From Oceanobacillus salinisoli (GTDB lineage: Bacteria > Bacillota > Bacilli > Bacillales > Amphibacillaceae), in the NCBI RefSeq assembly GCF_009733865.1, contig NZ_WOFB01000007.1, positions 186,001 through 250,000 on the forward strand: 64,000 nucleotides of DNA. The letters are read 5' to 3'. Below are positions 43,943 to 53,883 of this stretch, piece by piece. The position numbers were made by a program, and so were the translations under genes. How positions within the stretch are numbered: position 1 is the stretch's first letter; every line of letters starts with the position of its first letter. Under the pieces are notes generated by a model. The model did not search any database. It saw nothing but the letters and a program-made list of their open reading frames with translations, and was not told where the DNA came from.

Positions 43943-45493
43943 TTATGGAACTTGATGGTAGGATGCCTTTATATTTATAAATTCCAATTCAATGGATTGA
44001 TGAAGCGCCTTTTCCAAGTGCTTTTTCTGCTTTTGCGTTTGATATTCTTCTGGCCGATAATCTTGGTTGCAGTACACTTTTATATGAATCCTATCACTGG
44101 AAATAAGAATATCCAGCTCTTGCACTACTTGTCTTTTCGTTGCATCTAAGCAATATGTGAACTTAATGATTGCTCCCAATAGACATAGTTTCTTCCGTTC
44201 CCTTTTTAAAAACCATTTTTTGTATGGGGAAATAAACTGCTTAAATATTGTCTTATTTTTAAAAGATGCAATTAAAGCGAGTTTTAGTCGGTCTATGTGC
44301 ATGAGTCCATCAATCGTTCGGTTTGCCAGCAAATAGAAGGTGTGCTGGGCACTGGATTCGGAGTCAATGTAATCTCCCAGGTTGTAGACAAAGCATCCAC
44401 GTTCCAGTAGCTCCCAGTCTGTTTGTGTTAATGATCCCAGTCCTCTTTCTTTTAAGCTGACAAATAATTTTCTGGTCAGCAATTGAATATGCTGAATTTG
44501 TCCCATATTCAGACTGTACTCATGGACAAGTTCCTGAATGCTGTCTTCTAGCACATTTGGGTATAGATTGTTTTTTAGGCTGCGTGTTAATCGTTCATAA
44601 AAAACGCCGTCCCGAAGTCCTTTTCTGCTTAAAATGAAACATTCCGCCCCGATGATTTGATATAAACTGTGAAAAACAGCAATGGCTGGAAGAATGGTGT
44701 CTGCCCGGTCAGTGGATAGTCCTTCTACTTTCTCTAATTCTGCTTTGGACATGGGAAGTAAATAGTTCATCACTCGTGCGATGTCACTATCATACATTTT
44801 ATATTGATGTAACCCAGCAAGCGGGTATTTTCTGAGTGACTGATCGATCTGTACTAAGTTTCGGGCACTTCCACCAATGGCAATGATGGGGACATGTTTT
44901 CCCTTTAACCAGCTTAGTGTTTGAAATTCCTCAAATAAAAATCGTCTTAATTTTGCCAGTCCTTCTTCTTGATTGTCGATGTCACTAAAGAATTTCTTTA
45001 AAGTTAATGCCCCAAATGGAAAGCTATGGGATTCCTTAAGTATCCGGTCCTTATAATAGGTAACTTCCGTACTGCCACCGCCTATATCAATCGTAATTCC
45101 TTCAAAAATCGATGTGGAGTTCACTACCGATAAATAACCATAATAGGCTTCTTCTTTTTCCGATAAGATACGCATATCCCAGCCAATGTGCTTTTTAACC
45201 ATTTCTTGAATCTTTTTTTTATTGTTCGCTTGTCGAATCGTTGCGGTTGCTACACAGATAAACTCTTTTAAGGCATAAACTTTCGCGACTTCTTTAAAGC
45301 TTTGTAAAGTGGAAATCATTAGGTTGATCCCTTCTTCACTTAAATCATTATGATTATCTAAGTAATTACGAAGCCGTGCCACGGATTTTACGTTTTCGAC
45401 CTCCTGAAGGCGACCGGAATTTACCTGGGAATAAATAACTAGCCGCATCGTATTGGAACCAATATCTATAACTGCATAATAATTTTTTTGCAT
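43943..45493 (-). CDS. ppx: Exopolyphosphatase Ppx/GppA family
   Basis: This 516-residue phosphatase is of the ASKHA fold. The two nucleotide/phosphate loops are AVIDIGSNTMRLVIY at the N-terminus and TIDIGGGSTEVTYY near residue 145. The acidic catalytic residue is expected in the E-E-A-Y-Y-G-like segment SEKEEAYYGYLSV. The C-terminal half is the HD-like helical domain with GLRDGVFYERL. It would release phosphate from the end of polyphosphate or hydrolyse pppGpp; the family does not separate the two by motif. GAGGTG precedes the ATG. Pairing with ppk1 favours a polyphosphate role. Confidence 0.93.
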   Translation of the reverse strand: MQKNYYAVIDIGSNTMRLVIYSQVNSGRLQEVENVKSVARLRNYLDNHNDLSEEGINLMISTLQSFKEVAKVYALKEFICVATATIRQANNKKKIQEMVKKHIGWDMRILSEKEEAYYGYLSVVNSTSIFEGITIDIGGGSTEVTYYKDRILKESHSFPFGALTLKKFFSDIDNQEEGLAKLRRFLFEEFQTLSWLKGKHVPIIAIGGSARNLVQIDQSLRKYPLAGLHQYKMYDSDIARVMNYLLPMSKAELEKVEGLSTDRADTILPAIAVFHSLYQIIGAECFILSRKGLRDGVFYERLTRSLKNNLYPNVLEDSIQELVHEYSLNMGQIQHIQLLTRKLFVSLKERGLGSLTQTDWELLERGCFVYNLGDYIDSESSAQHTFYLLANRTIDGLMHIDRLKLALIASFKNKTIFKQFISPYKKWFLKRERKKLCLLGAIIKFTYCLDATKRQVVQELDILISSDRIHIKVYCNQDYRPEEYQTQKQKKHLEKALHQSIELEFINIKASYHQVP

Positions 45494-45739
45494 CGAATCA
45501 CCTCGTCTATGTTAAATATATCAGTTCAAGTTTTTTCTGTCACGAAAACAGTGGAGTAAACTATTTAAATAAGACAAATTTCGGTAAAAATTTCCCGGGC
45601 AATATGACATGATTAGGTAATATGACGAATTAGCATTTATTTTGTAGGAATCGAAGCAATATTCGAACTTGTTATGAATGATACAAGATGTACTTGCATA
45701 TGATTTAGAAACCGCAGTAATTATGGAGGGAGAATATAG

Positions 45740-47635
45740 ATGGATATTCTAGGTAAGGTAAGAAGTTACCGCGAGAATGAAGAGAGCCTGAAATGGGAAG
45801 GTACATTTGCGGAGTATTTGGAAATCATAAAAGAAAGACCTGAAGTCGCACAGCCTGCTCATTCCCGTGTTTATAATATGATTAAGGATGCTGGAATAAA
45901 GGAAGTAGATGGAAGAAAAACATATAAATTTTTTAGTAAAGAGATTTATGGTTTAGAGGAAGCAATTGAGCGGTTAGTCGAAGAATATTTTCATCCGGCA
46001 GCAAAACGGCTCGACGTTAGGAAGCGTATCTTATTGCTCATGGGTCCTGTCAGTGGAGGGAAGTCAACTATCGTAAGTATGTTGAAACGCGGATTGGAGC
46101 AATATTCAAGAACGGAAGCTGGTGCGGTTTATGCGATTAAAGGCTGTCCAATGCATGAGGATCCACTTCATTTAATCCCGCCACACCTGCGTGATGAATT
46201 TTATGAGGAATATGGGATCCGTATCGAGGGGAGCCTATCACCGCTTAATACGATGCGTTTGGAAAAAGAATACGATGGGAAAATTGAAGACGTAATGGTA
46301 GAACGGATCTTTTTTTCGGAGGATAAACGGGTTGGGATTGGTACGTTTAGTCCATCAGATCCGAAGTCCCAGGATATCGCGGACTTAACTGGCAGCATTG
46401 ATTTTTCAACGATTGCGGAATATGGTTCCGAATCCGATCCGAGGGCATATCGCTTTGATGGGGAATTAAATAAAGCAAACCGTGGCATGATGGAGTTTCA
46501 GGAGATTTTAAAATCCGACGAAAAATTCCTTTGGCATCTATTATCTTTAACGCAGGAAGGGAATTTTAAGGCTGGCAGGTTCGCCCTTATATCGGCGGAT
46601 GAACTTATCGTAGCGCACACAAATGAAGCAGAATACCGCTCTTTTATTTCAAATAAAAAGAATGAAGCATTACACTCAAGAATTATTGTTATGCCAATTC
46701 CGTATAATCTTCGTGTGGATGAAGAAGAGAAAATTTATGAGAAGATGATAAAGACAAGTGACATGGCTCATGTCCATGTGGCACCACATGCATTGCGGGT
46801 TGCTGCTATCTTTTCTGTTCTTACCAGATTAAAAGATTCAAAGAAACAAGGAGTAGATTTGCTTAAAAAGTTACGTTTATATAATGGAGAGAGTGTGGAA
46901 GGGTTTAACGATGTCGATGTGGATGAATTACGAAAAGAGTATTCAGATGAAGGAATGACTGGGATTGATCCGCGCTATGTCATTAATCGAATTTCTTCAA
47001 CCATTATTCGAAAAGAAGTCCCATCGATTAACGCGCTTGATGTACTGCGTTCCTTAAAAGATGGTTTGGATTCTCATCCATCGATTTCCAAGGAAGATAA
47101 AGAAAAATATATGAATTATATTGGGGTTGCCAGAAAAGAATATGATGAAATTGCCAAGAAAGAAGTACAAAAAGCGTTTGTGTATTCGTATGAAGAGTCC
47201 GCGAAAACGCTAATGGATAACTATTTGGATAACGTGGAGGCTTACTGCAATCATAATAAGCTCAGAGATCCGTTAACTGGTGAGGAAATGAATCCAGATG
47301 AAAAACTGATGCGTTCGATTGAGGAACAAATTGGTATTTCAGAAAATGCGAAAAAGGCATTCCGGGAAGAGATTCTTATCCGTCTATCTGCCTTTGCCAG
47401 AAAAGGGAAGCGCTTTGATTACAATTCACATGAGCGTTTGCGTGAAGCCATCCAGAAGAAGCTTTTTGCCGATTTAAAAGACGTTGTCAAAATTACGACA
47501 TCATCGAAGACACCGGATGAGTCGCAATTGAAGAAAGTGAATGAGGTCATCGTAAGGCTAATTGATGAATATGGATATAATTCGACTTCTGCCAATGAAT
47601 TGCTGCGCTATGTTGGCAGCTTGCTAAATCGATAA
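45740..47635 (+). CDS. prkA: Serine protein kinase PrkA
   Basis: This 631-residue protein begins with an AAA-like domain (Walker A GPVSGGKSTIVSML near residue 100) and ends in the PrkA kinase-like helical domain. Also typical are GCPMHEDPLHLIP, RGMMEFQEILKSDEKFLWHLL and GLDSHPSISKEDKEKYMNY. In Bacillus subtilis PrkA is a sporulation-associated protein, and in enterobacteria its homologue YeaG is a stress kinase. GGAGGG precedes the ATG. yhbH and spoVR homologues follow within 4.5 kb, the same trio that is co-regulated elsewhere. It probably has its own promoter in the 246-base gap shared with ppx. Confidence 0.95.
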   Translation: MDILGKVRSYRENEESLKWEGTFAEYLEIIKERPEVAQPAHSRVYNMIKDAGIKEVDGRKTYKFFSKEIYGLEEAIERLVEEYFHPAAKRLDVRKRILLLMGPVSGGKSTIVSMLKRGLEQYSRTEAGAVYAIKGCPMHEDPLHLIPPHLRDEFYEEYGIRIEGSLSPLNTMRLEKEYDGKIEDVMVERIFFSEDKRVGIGTFSPSDPKSQDIADLTGSIDFSTIAEYGSESDPRAYRFDGELNKANRGMMEFQEILKSDEKFLWHLLSLTQEGNFKAGRFALISADELIVAHTNEAEYRSFISNKKNEALHSRIIVMPIPYNLRVDEEEKIYEKMIKTSDMAHVHVAPHALRVAAIFSVLTRLKDSKKQGVDLLKKLRLYNGESVEGFNDVDVDELRKEYSDEGMTGIDPRYVINRISSTIIRKEVPSINALDVLRSLKDGLDSHPSISKEDKEKYMNYIGVARKEYDEIAKKEVQKAFVYSYEESAKTLMDNYLDNVEAYCNHNKLRDPLTGEEMNPDEKLMRSIEEQIGISENAKKAFREEILIRLSAFARKGKRFDYNSHERLREAIQKKLFADLKDVVKITTSSKTPDESQLKKVNEVIVRLIDEYGYNSTSANELLRYVGSLLNR

Positions 47636-47748
47636 AGATATACTGAGCTTGCTAAAGATTGTGTATCTGGTACGGTCAATTTTCAATCCGTGGAAATTCT
47701 ACCGTCCATTCTTCCACTAGTTGTTAGATAAATGAATGAGGTGCTTAA

Positions 47749-47822
47749 TTTAACTGGCTGTTGCCCGGATGAATCATGATGGAAGTATCTCGGATTCTTA
47801 AAGGGTTTTATAGCCAGTTAAA
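47749..47822. repeat. Palindromic element with 11-bp ends TTTAACTGGCT / AGCCAGTTAAA
   Basis: The perfect 11-bp inverted ends enclose 52 bases. The outer stem is the same TAACTGGCT that starts the structured repeat family at 52426, 56615, 59544 and 59791, but the interior differs. It is either a diverged relative of that family or an independent hairpin. Confidence 0.55.
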
Positions 47823-47840
47823 GACGTGGTAATCATACAG

Positions 47841-47868
47841 GGCTAATGAAAAATTAGTCTTTTTTTTT
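47841..47868 (+). terminator. Terminator, probably for prkA
   Basis: GGCTAAT/ATTAGTC stem with a 5-base loop, followed by nine thymines. It lies about 205 bases after the prkA stop, with no other gene between. Confidence 0.7.
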
Positions 47869-47939
47869 CACATTAGGAAAGTATAAAATTTTAGCAAGAA
47901 GAGGATCCGACGTAGTTAAAATTTTAAGTACCAAGTATA

Positions 47940-47987
47940 AGAAAAACTAACACATTCGCTAAAGGACGAGCGAATGCGAGTTTTTCT
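47940..47987. other. Long two-part hairpin upstream of yhbH
   Basis: AGAAAAACT pairs with AGTTTTTCT, and inside it CATTCGCT pairs with AGCGAATG, around an 8-base loop. It is perfect in both segments with a small asymmetric bulge between them. It may be a terminator or an RNA leader element. Confidence 0.6.
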
Positions 47988-48166
47988 AATAACGGAAGGT
48001 ATGACCGAATAAGGCATAATACATGTTTTCATGTCTATATTTTTGAAAAAATAGCAATACCTGATATTGTTTTGCATATGATAAATAAAGTACTCTAGTT
48101 ACTTTTGCAAGTGTCTATTTAAAGGGAATATACGGAATTTTTTTAAAAAAAGGGGAGAGGATCGTA

Positions 48167-49336
48167 TTGTCGGATAAGCACAAGACAAATTTCATTGTCT
48201 CACAGGAAGACTGGACTCTCCATCGTAAAGGTTATCAAGATCAACAGCGCCATATTGAAAAAGTGAAAGATGCTATAAAAAATAATTTGCCTGATTTAAT
48301 TACGGAAGAAAGTATTATTATGTCAAACGGCCGTGAAGTAGTAAAAATCCCAATTCGCTCTCTTGATGAATATAAAATTCGCTACAACTATAATAAAAAC
48401 AAACATGTTGGCCAAGGCGATGGCGATAGTCAAGTTGGCGATGTGATTGCAAGGGAACCTGGAAAAGGAGACCAGGTCCAAGGTAAAGGGCGAGAGAAAA
48501 AAGCAGGAGATCAGCCTGGCAGTGATTATTATGAAGCGGAAGTTTCCATTGAAGAGGTAGAAGAAGCACTTTTCAAAAACCTCGAACTGCCAAACCTCCA
48601 GCAAAAAGAGCAGGATGAAATCGTTGTGGAAGACATTGAATTTAATGATGTACGGAAAAAAGGACTTATGGGCAATATAGATAAGAAACGAACGATTTTA
48701 ACGGCACTAAAGCGAAATGCCAGAGAAGGAAAAGCGTCTATTGCTCCTATTTATAATGACGACTTAAGGTTTAAAACCTGGAATGAAGTGGTCAAACCAG
48801 AATCAAAGGCAGTCGTTCTTGCGATGATGGATACAAGTGCATCGATGGGGACGTTTGAAAAATATATGGCAAGAAGCTTCTTTTTCTGGATGACCAGATT
48901 TTTGCGAACGAAATATGAATCAGTGGATATTGAGTTCATTGCTCATCATACCGAGGCAAAAGTTGTATCGGAAGACGATTTTTTTAACAAGGGCGAAAGC
49001 GGTGGAACAATTTGTTCGTCTGCTTATTTAAAAGCATTAGAACTTATTGAAGAGAAGTATAGTCCGTCCCGTTATAATATTTATCCGTTTCACTTTTCCG
49101 ATGGAGAAAACATTACTTCAGATAATGCAAAATGTATTGATTTGGTGCATGAAATTATGGATGTATCGGCTATATTCGGATATGGTGAGGTAAATGGCTA
49201 TAATCGCTACTCGACGTTAATGAATGCGTACCGGACAATTGATAATCCGAAATTCAGACATTATATTTTAAAAGAAAAGCGCGACGTCTACCATGCAATG
49301 AAAACCTTCTTCTATAAGGAAGCTGAAGCTGTGTAA
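48167..49336 (+). CDS. yhbH: YhbH/DUF444 sporulation-associated protein
   Basis: This 389-residue DUF444 protein is the partner of PrkA in many genomes. It opens with [21 protein letters not shown] and has a charged Gly-rich middle (residues about 85-125, GDGDSQVGD). It carries a von Willebrand-A-like domain whose MDTSASMG resembles a metal-binding DxSxS site, followed by [19 protein letters not shown] and FHFSDGENI. The start is TTG after AAGGGGAGAGGA. Its biochemical role is not established. Mutants in Bacillus subtilis are linked to sporulation, and the enterobacterial homologue YeaH to stress. Confidence 0.93.
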   Translation: MSDKHKTNFIVSQEDWTLHRKGYQDQQRHIEKVKDAIKNNLPDLITEESIIMSNGREVVKIPIRSLDEYKIRYNYNKNKHVGQGDGDSQVGDVIAREPGKGDQVQGKGREKKAGDQPGSDYYEAEVSIEEVEEALFKNLELPNLQQKEQDEIVVEDIEFNDVRKKGLMGNIDKKRTILTALKRNAREGKASIAPIYNDDLRFKTWNEVVKPESKAVVLAMMDTSASMGTFEKYMARSFFFWMTRFLRTKYESVDIEFIAHHTEAKVVSEDDFFNKGESGGTICSSAYLKALELIEEKYSPSRYNIYPFHFSDGENITSDNAKCIDLVHEIMDVSAIFGYGEVNGYNRYSTLMNAYRTIDNPKFRHYILKEKRDVYHAMKTFFYKEAEAV

Positions 49337-49342
49337 ATGCAT

Positions 49343-49368
49343 ATCCCCATTTGGTTGGGGATTTTTTT
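49343..49368 (+). terminator. Terminator after yhbH
   Basis: ATCCCC/GGGGAT stem with an 8-base loop and a run of seven thymines, seven bases after the stop. Confidence 0.85.
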
Positions 49369-49490
49369 GTGTGGAGAGGGTATTTTAGAGGGAAGTAAGG
49401 AATTACAATAGAAAAGTTCTCATTCGCTTGTATTTTAGTAGCTACGTTGTTTTTGCTAAAATCATATACGTTCCTTAAGCGTAAAAAGAA

Positions 49491-49512
49491 ATCGGCTATT
49501 TCGCCGATCTCT
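49491..49512 (-). terminator. Terminator of the 116-residue hypothetical gene
   Basis: On the minus strand, ATCGGC pairs with GCCGAT around six bases and is followed by TTCTTTTT. It lies directly behind the stop at 49530. Confidence 0.7.
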
Positions 49513-49529
49513 TCCGATAGATAAAAACA

Positions 49530-49880
49530 TTATTCCACTAATTCAATCGTATAAACTCCTCTGGATGTACTGACGATGAAGCGGGAACCATCAAATTCAT
49601 AGAGCGCAGAATCTTCGAGTGGAATTTCATATAGCTCGGATGGGAGTGACTGGTAATGGTTCATGGTCGTTTCAATCACACCACTTCCATTTAAATGTAG
49701 GGAGTACATTGGTACATAATCATCGATTCTTCTTGATTCCTTGGAGTACGAGATGGCACTTAAATCCATTAATGTTTCGTCAAAATCGTCCAGTTCATGC
49801 TTTACAATTTTTATTTTTCTTCCATTCCACTGTCGTATTAAGTCATTAAATTCTTCAACGGTCAAAAAATACTGGTCCAT
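49530..49880 (-). CDS. Conserved-looking hypothetical protein, 116 aa
   Basis: I do not recognise a named family. The protein is soluble and acidic, with alternating predicted strands (RKIKIVKHELDDFDET, MYSLHLNGSGVIETT, YEFDGSRFIVSTSRGVYTIEL), suggesting a small beta-rich fold. GGAGGG precedes the ATG and a terminator follows, so it appears to be a genuine single gene. It is transcribed opposite to its neighbours yhbH and spoVR. No function is assigned. Confidence 0.7.
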   Translation of the reverse strand: MDQYFLTVEEFNDLIRQWNGRKIKIVKHELDDFDETLMDLSAISYSKESRRIDDYVPMYSLHLNGSGVIETTMNHYQSLPSELYEIPLEDSALYEFDGSRFIVSTSRGVYTIELVE

Positions 49881-50007
49881 GATTATCCCTCCTATCGTTT
49901 AAATTCTCCTTGTTCGTAAATTTCATGCAGACAATAAGCAATTTCAAGGTTCATTATTTATGACTTGTTTCATAAACTATAAAAAGCAATTTTGGAGGGG
50001 ATTTCAC

Positions 50008-51426
50008 TTGTCAATGACAAAGGAGCTTCACTACGCGATTGAGGAAATTACGGAAATTGCGTCTGATTTTGGTCTCGACTTTTATCCAATGCGCTATGAA
50101 ATATGCCCTGCTGATATCATTTACACATTTGGTGCATATGGGATGCCAACAAGGTTTTCACATTGGAGCTTTGGAAAACAGTTTCACCGAATGAAGCTGC
50201 AGTATGATCTTGGTTTAAGCCAAATTTATGAGCTTGTCATTAATTCCGATCCTTGCTATGCGTTCTTACTCAATACGAATTCATTGATTCAAAACAAATT
50301 GATTATTGCCCATGTTCTGGCGCATTGTGATTTTTTCAAAAACAATGTTCGTTTTTCCAATACAAGAAGAGATATGGTCGAAAGCATGACAGCAACTGCA
50401 GAGCGAATTGCCGATTATGAAATGAAGTATGGAAAAGATGAGGTGGAGGAATTTTTAGATGCCGTTCTGTCGATTCAGGAACATATTGATCCTTCCATCG
50501 TTTCTTCCAAGCTTTCCTACGAGGAAATGGAAGAAGTGCTGGAAGAAGAGGAAGAAGTGGTGAAGAAAACGCCATATGATGATTTATGGAGCTTAGATGA
50601 AAAACCGGTGGAACAGAAGCCGAAAAAGCGGAAAAAGAAGGTTAGGAAATTTCCGCCACGGCCTGAGAAGGACTTATTATTGTTTATTGAGGAGTATAGT
50701 CGGGAGTTGGAAGACTGGCAGCGGGATGTCTTGACGATGATGCGTGAGGAGATGCTTTATTTCTGGCCACAGCTCGAAACGAAAATCATGAACGAAGGCT
50801 GGGCATCATACTGGCATCAGCGGATATTAAGGGAGATGGATTTAACGACAGAAGAAACGATTGAGTTCTCAAAGCTGAATGCAGGGGTTGTTCAGCCATC
50901 GAAAACTCAGATTAACCCGTATTATTTGGGCTTAAAGATTTTTGAAGATATTGAGGAGCGTTATAACAACCCAACGGAAGAAATGAAGGAATTAGGATAT
51001 AAGCCCGGAGGTGGCAGGGAAAAGATTTTTGAGGTGAGGGAAATTGAATCAGATATTTCCTTTATCCGAAATTATTTAACGAAGGATTTGGCACAACAGG
51101 AAGATATGTATTTGTTTGAGAAGAAAGGCAGAGATTATCGGGTTACAACGAAGGATTATGAACAGGTCCGTGACCAGCTGGTTTCCATGCGGGTGAATGG
51201 GGGATTTCCTTATATTACAGTCGAAAATGGAGATTACAACCGGAATGAGGAACTGTATTTGAAGCATAATTATGAAGGTATTGAATTGGATTTGCATTAT
51301 TTGGAACATGTCCTTCCATATATCTATCAATTATGGGGACGAAATGTTCATATGGAAACCGTGATTGAAGGGAAAAAAGTGGTTTATACGTATGATGGGA
51401 ATAAAGTCTTGAAACGGAATTTGTAA
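50008..51426 (+). CDS. spoVR: SpoVR family protein
   Basis: This 473-residue SpoVR-like protein is linked to spore cortex formation in Bacillus subtilis and to stress as YcgB in enterobacteria. Family landmarks are [59 protein letters not shown] (two histidines and a cysteine, possible metal site), [13 protein letters not shown] and LNPYYLG-like [19 protein letters not shown] Lys/Glu-rich linker occupies residues about 185-215. GGAGGGG lies seven bases before the TTG at 50008; an ATG at 50014 is an alternative, and one at 49960 lies before the binding site. Confidence 0.94.
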   Translation: MSMTKELHYAIEEITEIASDFGLDFYPMRYEICPADIIYTFGAYGMPTRFSHWSFGKQFHRMKLQYDLGLSQIYELVINSDPCYAFLLNTNSLIQNKLIIAHVLAHCDFFKNNVRFSNTRRDMVESMTATAERIADYEMKYGKDEVEEFLDAVLSIQEHIDPSIVSSKLSYEEMEEVLEEEEEVVKKTPYDDLWSLDEKPVEQKPKKRKKKVRKFPPRPEKDLLLFIEEYSRELEDWQRDVLTMMREEMLYFWPQLETKIMNEGWASYWHQRILREMDLTTEETIEFSKLNAGVVQPSKTQINPYYLGLKIFEDIEERYNNPTEEMKELGYKPGGGREKIFEVREIESDISFIRNYLTKDLAQQEDMYLFEKKGRDYRVTTKDYEQVRDQLVSMRVNGGFPYITVENGDYNRNEELYLKHNYEGIELDLHYLEHVLPYIYQLWGRNVHMETVIEGKKVVYTYDGNKVLKRNL

Positions 51427-51434
51427 ACGACAGA

Positions 51435-51466
51435 AGAGCTTGGTTTTAGGCTTCCAAGCTCTTTTT
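51435..51466 (+). terminator. Terminator after spoVR
   Basis: AGAGCTTGG pairs perfectly with CCAAGCTCT around a 10-base loop, then TTTT. Confidence 0.88.
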
Positions 51467-51483
51467 CTTGTAACGTCAAAATT

Positions 51484-51510
51484 CGACAAAATCCGGGAAG
51501 TGACAGGCAC
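51484..51510 (-). repeat. Short repeat directly after a stop codon, copy 1
   Basis: On the minus strand the TAG stop of the crcB gene at 51511 runs directly into GTGCCTGTCACTTCCCGGAT, then TTTGTCGAAT. The second copy, at 57865, has the same relation to another TAG stop. Confidence 0.8.
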
Positions 51511-51885
51511 CTATAAAAGGATGAATCCTATGAAAAAGGTGAGGATGGAACCGAAAATACTTAATGTGACATATGTAACCAGCTTCGTCCATTTTTTTTC
51601 GTTATAAAGCTGTACTGCTTCTACACTATACGTGGAAAAGGTAGTGAAGGCTCCGAAAAAGCCAATTCCAATCGATAAATAAACGGGATCGTCATAGGCA
51701 CCTAATGGTATTTCCCCGTAATAGAGGCCATAAAATATACCTAATCCGAGCGAACCCAGTATGTTGACAGTTAACATGGAAATTGGAAAAGGAGGGTTCG
51801 GATATCGGTTCATCAAAACTAAACCTAAGAAATAACGGGAAATGGCACCGATGGATCCTCCAGCTGCCAGTAAAAAAAGATTCAT
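51511..51885 (-). CDS. crcB: Fluoride channel CrcB/FluC, subunit 1
   Basis: This 124-residue protein with four membrane helices is of the fluoride channel family. Motifs are GGSIGAISRYFLG at the start, VNILGSLGLGIFYG in helix 2, and GFFGAFTTFSTYSVE, which holds the phenylalanines and the threonine/serine of the fluoride path. Its ATG directly abuts the stop of the second crcB gene, so the two are co-translated and probably form the heterodimeric channel typical of paired crcB genes. GAGGTGGAAGG serves as binding site. Confidence 0.94.
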   Translation of the reverse strand: MNLFLLAAGGSIGAISRYFLGLVLMNRYPNPPFPISMLTVNILGSLGLGIFYGLYYGEIPLGAYDDPVYLSIGIGFFGAFTTFSTYSVEAVQLYNEKKWTKLVTYVTLSIFGSILTFFIGFILL

Positions 51886-52302
51886 TTAGCCTTCCACCTC
51901 TTTCGCCCGTTTTTGCTTAAGCCGTGAAGACAGAATCGTACCAGCACGGTAGCCAATCCATGCCAGCAATATTCCACCTACCATAGATCCAAAGACATAC
52001 AGGATAGAGTTCATTATCGTATATTCCTGCAATAAAAAGGCTGCATCTGCTGCCAAAGTGGACATGGTCGTAAACCCACCACATAAACCAACACCTAATC
52101 CTGCTTTCAGCCATTCTTTAGGAACAGATACAAGAAACCACGCTGTTAAAAATCCTAAAAGCAAACTACCAGTTAAATTCTCTATCATGGTTCCTAGCGG
52201 ATAACCTGTTTCCAGTGTTATAAGGTTCAATGCATATCGGCTTAGTGTTCCGATAGCTGCACCAACTCCGATGGCAATTAGAATTTTCCATTGCTCCTTC
52301 AA
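51886..52302 (-). CDS. crcB: Fluoride channel CrcB/FluC, subunit 2
   Basis: This is the 138-residue partner of the gene at 51511. It has GVGAAIGTLSRYAL, ENLTGSLLLGFLTAW and GLCGGFTTMSTLAAD, in which the second phenylalanine of the usual FTTFST motif is methionine, as often in one member of a pair. Four helices are predicted. The start is TTG after GAGGAGGAAC. The upstream 200 bases were examined for the conserved fluoride riboswitch shape and none was recognised. Confidence 0.92.
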   Translation of the reverse strand: MKEQWKILIAIGVGAAIGTLSRYALNLITLETGYPLGTMIENLTGSLLLGFLTAWFLVSVPKEWLKAGLGVGLCGGFTTMSTLAADAAFLLQEYTIMNSILYVFGSMVGGILLAWIGYRAGTILSSRLKQKRAKEVEG

Positions 52303-52424
52303 ACCAGTTCCTCCTCAAGGATAACTTGTTTTTACCTTCATTTATTGTAAATGACTTTGGATGGAAGATACAATTCTAACATATAGAGAAAGGGAATATA
52401 TAATGTTATCTATTTAAAGAATTT

Positions 52425-52495
52425 TATCACGTGATTAACTGGCTGTAAGACCCCCACTTCAAGAATTCGAGATACTTCAAGAAGTCATGTCAACG
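52425..52495 (+). repeat. Structured repeat R1 (truncated copy)
   Basis: It starts ATCACGTGATTAACTGGCTG, then TAAGACCCCCACTTCAAG and AATTCGAGATACTTCAAG. This part matches the first 60 or so bases of copies R2-R4 nearly base for base. After about 52483 the match fades, and the distal hairpin is missing. It lies upstream of the broken SulP gene. Confidence 0.8.
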
Positions 52496-52582
52496 GAATT
52501 TCAAACATTCTGATATCAAATCTTATTTGCATTCATGAATTTTGCAGGAATGTTCATACTAGAAAAAGGAAGGAGGAGTTGG

Positions 52583-53867
52583 ATGCAGGCATCTTATAGA
52601 GAATCATGGTTTGGAAATATCAAAGGGGATATTCTTTCTGGTCTAGTTGTAGCACTGGCACTAATCCCCGAAGCAATTGCTTTTTCCATTATTGCAGGTG
52701 TAGATCCGATGGTAGGATTGTATGCTTCTTTTACCACGGCAGTAACGATTGCCTTTGTTGGCGGTAGACCGGGAATGATATCAGCAGCTACTGGTGCAAT
52801 GGCACTATTATTTACGACATTAGTTGCAGAACATGGTATTGAATATTTGTTCGCTGCAACCATTTTAACGGGAATCCTACAAATCATCTTTGGCCTTTTA
52901 AAGCTGGCGAAGTATATGAAATTTATACCCAGATCTGTAATGGTCGGATTTGTGAACGCTTTGGCAATTATGATATTTACTTCACAGCTGCCTCACTTTG
53001 AAAATCAATCATGGGTTGTGTTTGGGATGGCAGGTTTAACGTTAGCAATTATTTACTTATTTCCCTATATAACAAAGGCGGTTCCTTCTACACTTGTTGC
53101 GATTGTAGCGGTAACAGTTTTAGCGATCTTTATGGATTATGGGATTCCAAATGTAGGCGATATGGGGACAATCTCACAAACACTACCGCAATTTTTAATT
53201 CCAAATATCCCGCTGAACTTTGAAACGTTAGCCATCATCTTTCCCTATTCCATCGCATTATCCATCGTTGATGTAAAATCTGGGGGAAGCGGCAGATTAT
53301 CCTCGTTTGTTGCTGGTTTTCCTGATGCTGCTCATTGTCCTACTCGGTGATATTGTGATTCAAGTCCCGATGGCAGCCCTTGCTGGAGTGATGATTATGG
53401 TTTCCATCAGTACGTTTGACTGGAACTCTTTACGTACGATTCATCTCGTACCAAAGACAGATGCTATCGTGATGGTTGTGACGGTTTTCGCAGTATTGTT
53501 AACACATAACTTAGCAATTGGTGTATTTATTGGTATAATATTAAGTGCCATTTTCTTTGTGGCGAAAATTTCCAATGTGCAGGTTATAAGTGAGCAAAAA
53601 GGGGAGAAAAGGTATTACTCTTTAAGAGGTGAGCTTTTCTTTGCATCGGTTACAGAGTTACTGAACAAGTTTGATTACGATGAAGACGTAAAAAAGGTTG
53701 AAATAGATTTAAGTCGTGCTCACGTATGGGATGATTCCGGAGTAGTTGCCGTGGATAAAATCGTTGCAAAATTTAAAGCAAATGGGATTCACGTAGATGT
53801 AAAAGGATTAAATGAAGATAGTACGGAGCTGGTGAATAAACTGGCCAATAAACTGGGAGCACATTAA
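52583..53867 (+). pseudogene. SulP-family anion permease, internally deleted and frameshifted
   Basis: The first part (from ATG 52583, after GGAAGGAGGAG) has the SulP helices: [39 protein letters not shown] and [11 protein letters not shown]. At about 53272 the text jumps from SIALSIV to [16 protein letters not shown]. This omits in frame about 60 residues that SulP proteins have here (the second half of the core with the conserved glycine motifs). A frameshift follows at about 53318, seen as a loss of two bases. The second frame continues through VPMAALAGVMIMVS and a C-terminal STAS domain. Transport is very unlikely. Confidence 0.82.
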
Positions 53868-53883
53868 TGGGGAGGTTTTAACC

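Larger units (their letters stand above)
47636..48166. other. Gap between prkA and yhbH with several hairpins
   Basis: No gene is seen in 531 bases. It holds, in order, a palindromic element at 47749-47822, a terminator at 47841-47868, a weak repeat at about 47886-47932 resembling 54371-54417, and a long hairpin at 47940-47987. The yhbH promoter should lie in the last 150 bases. Confidence 0.6.

Noticed and set aside
52303-52420. Fluoride riboswitch before the crcB pair
   Set aside because: The minus strand upstream of the TTG start lacks the conserved GGCGATGG and pseudoknot pattern; only a ribosome binding site is clear.
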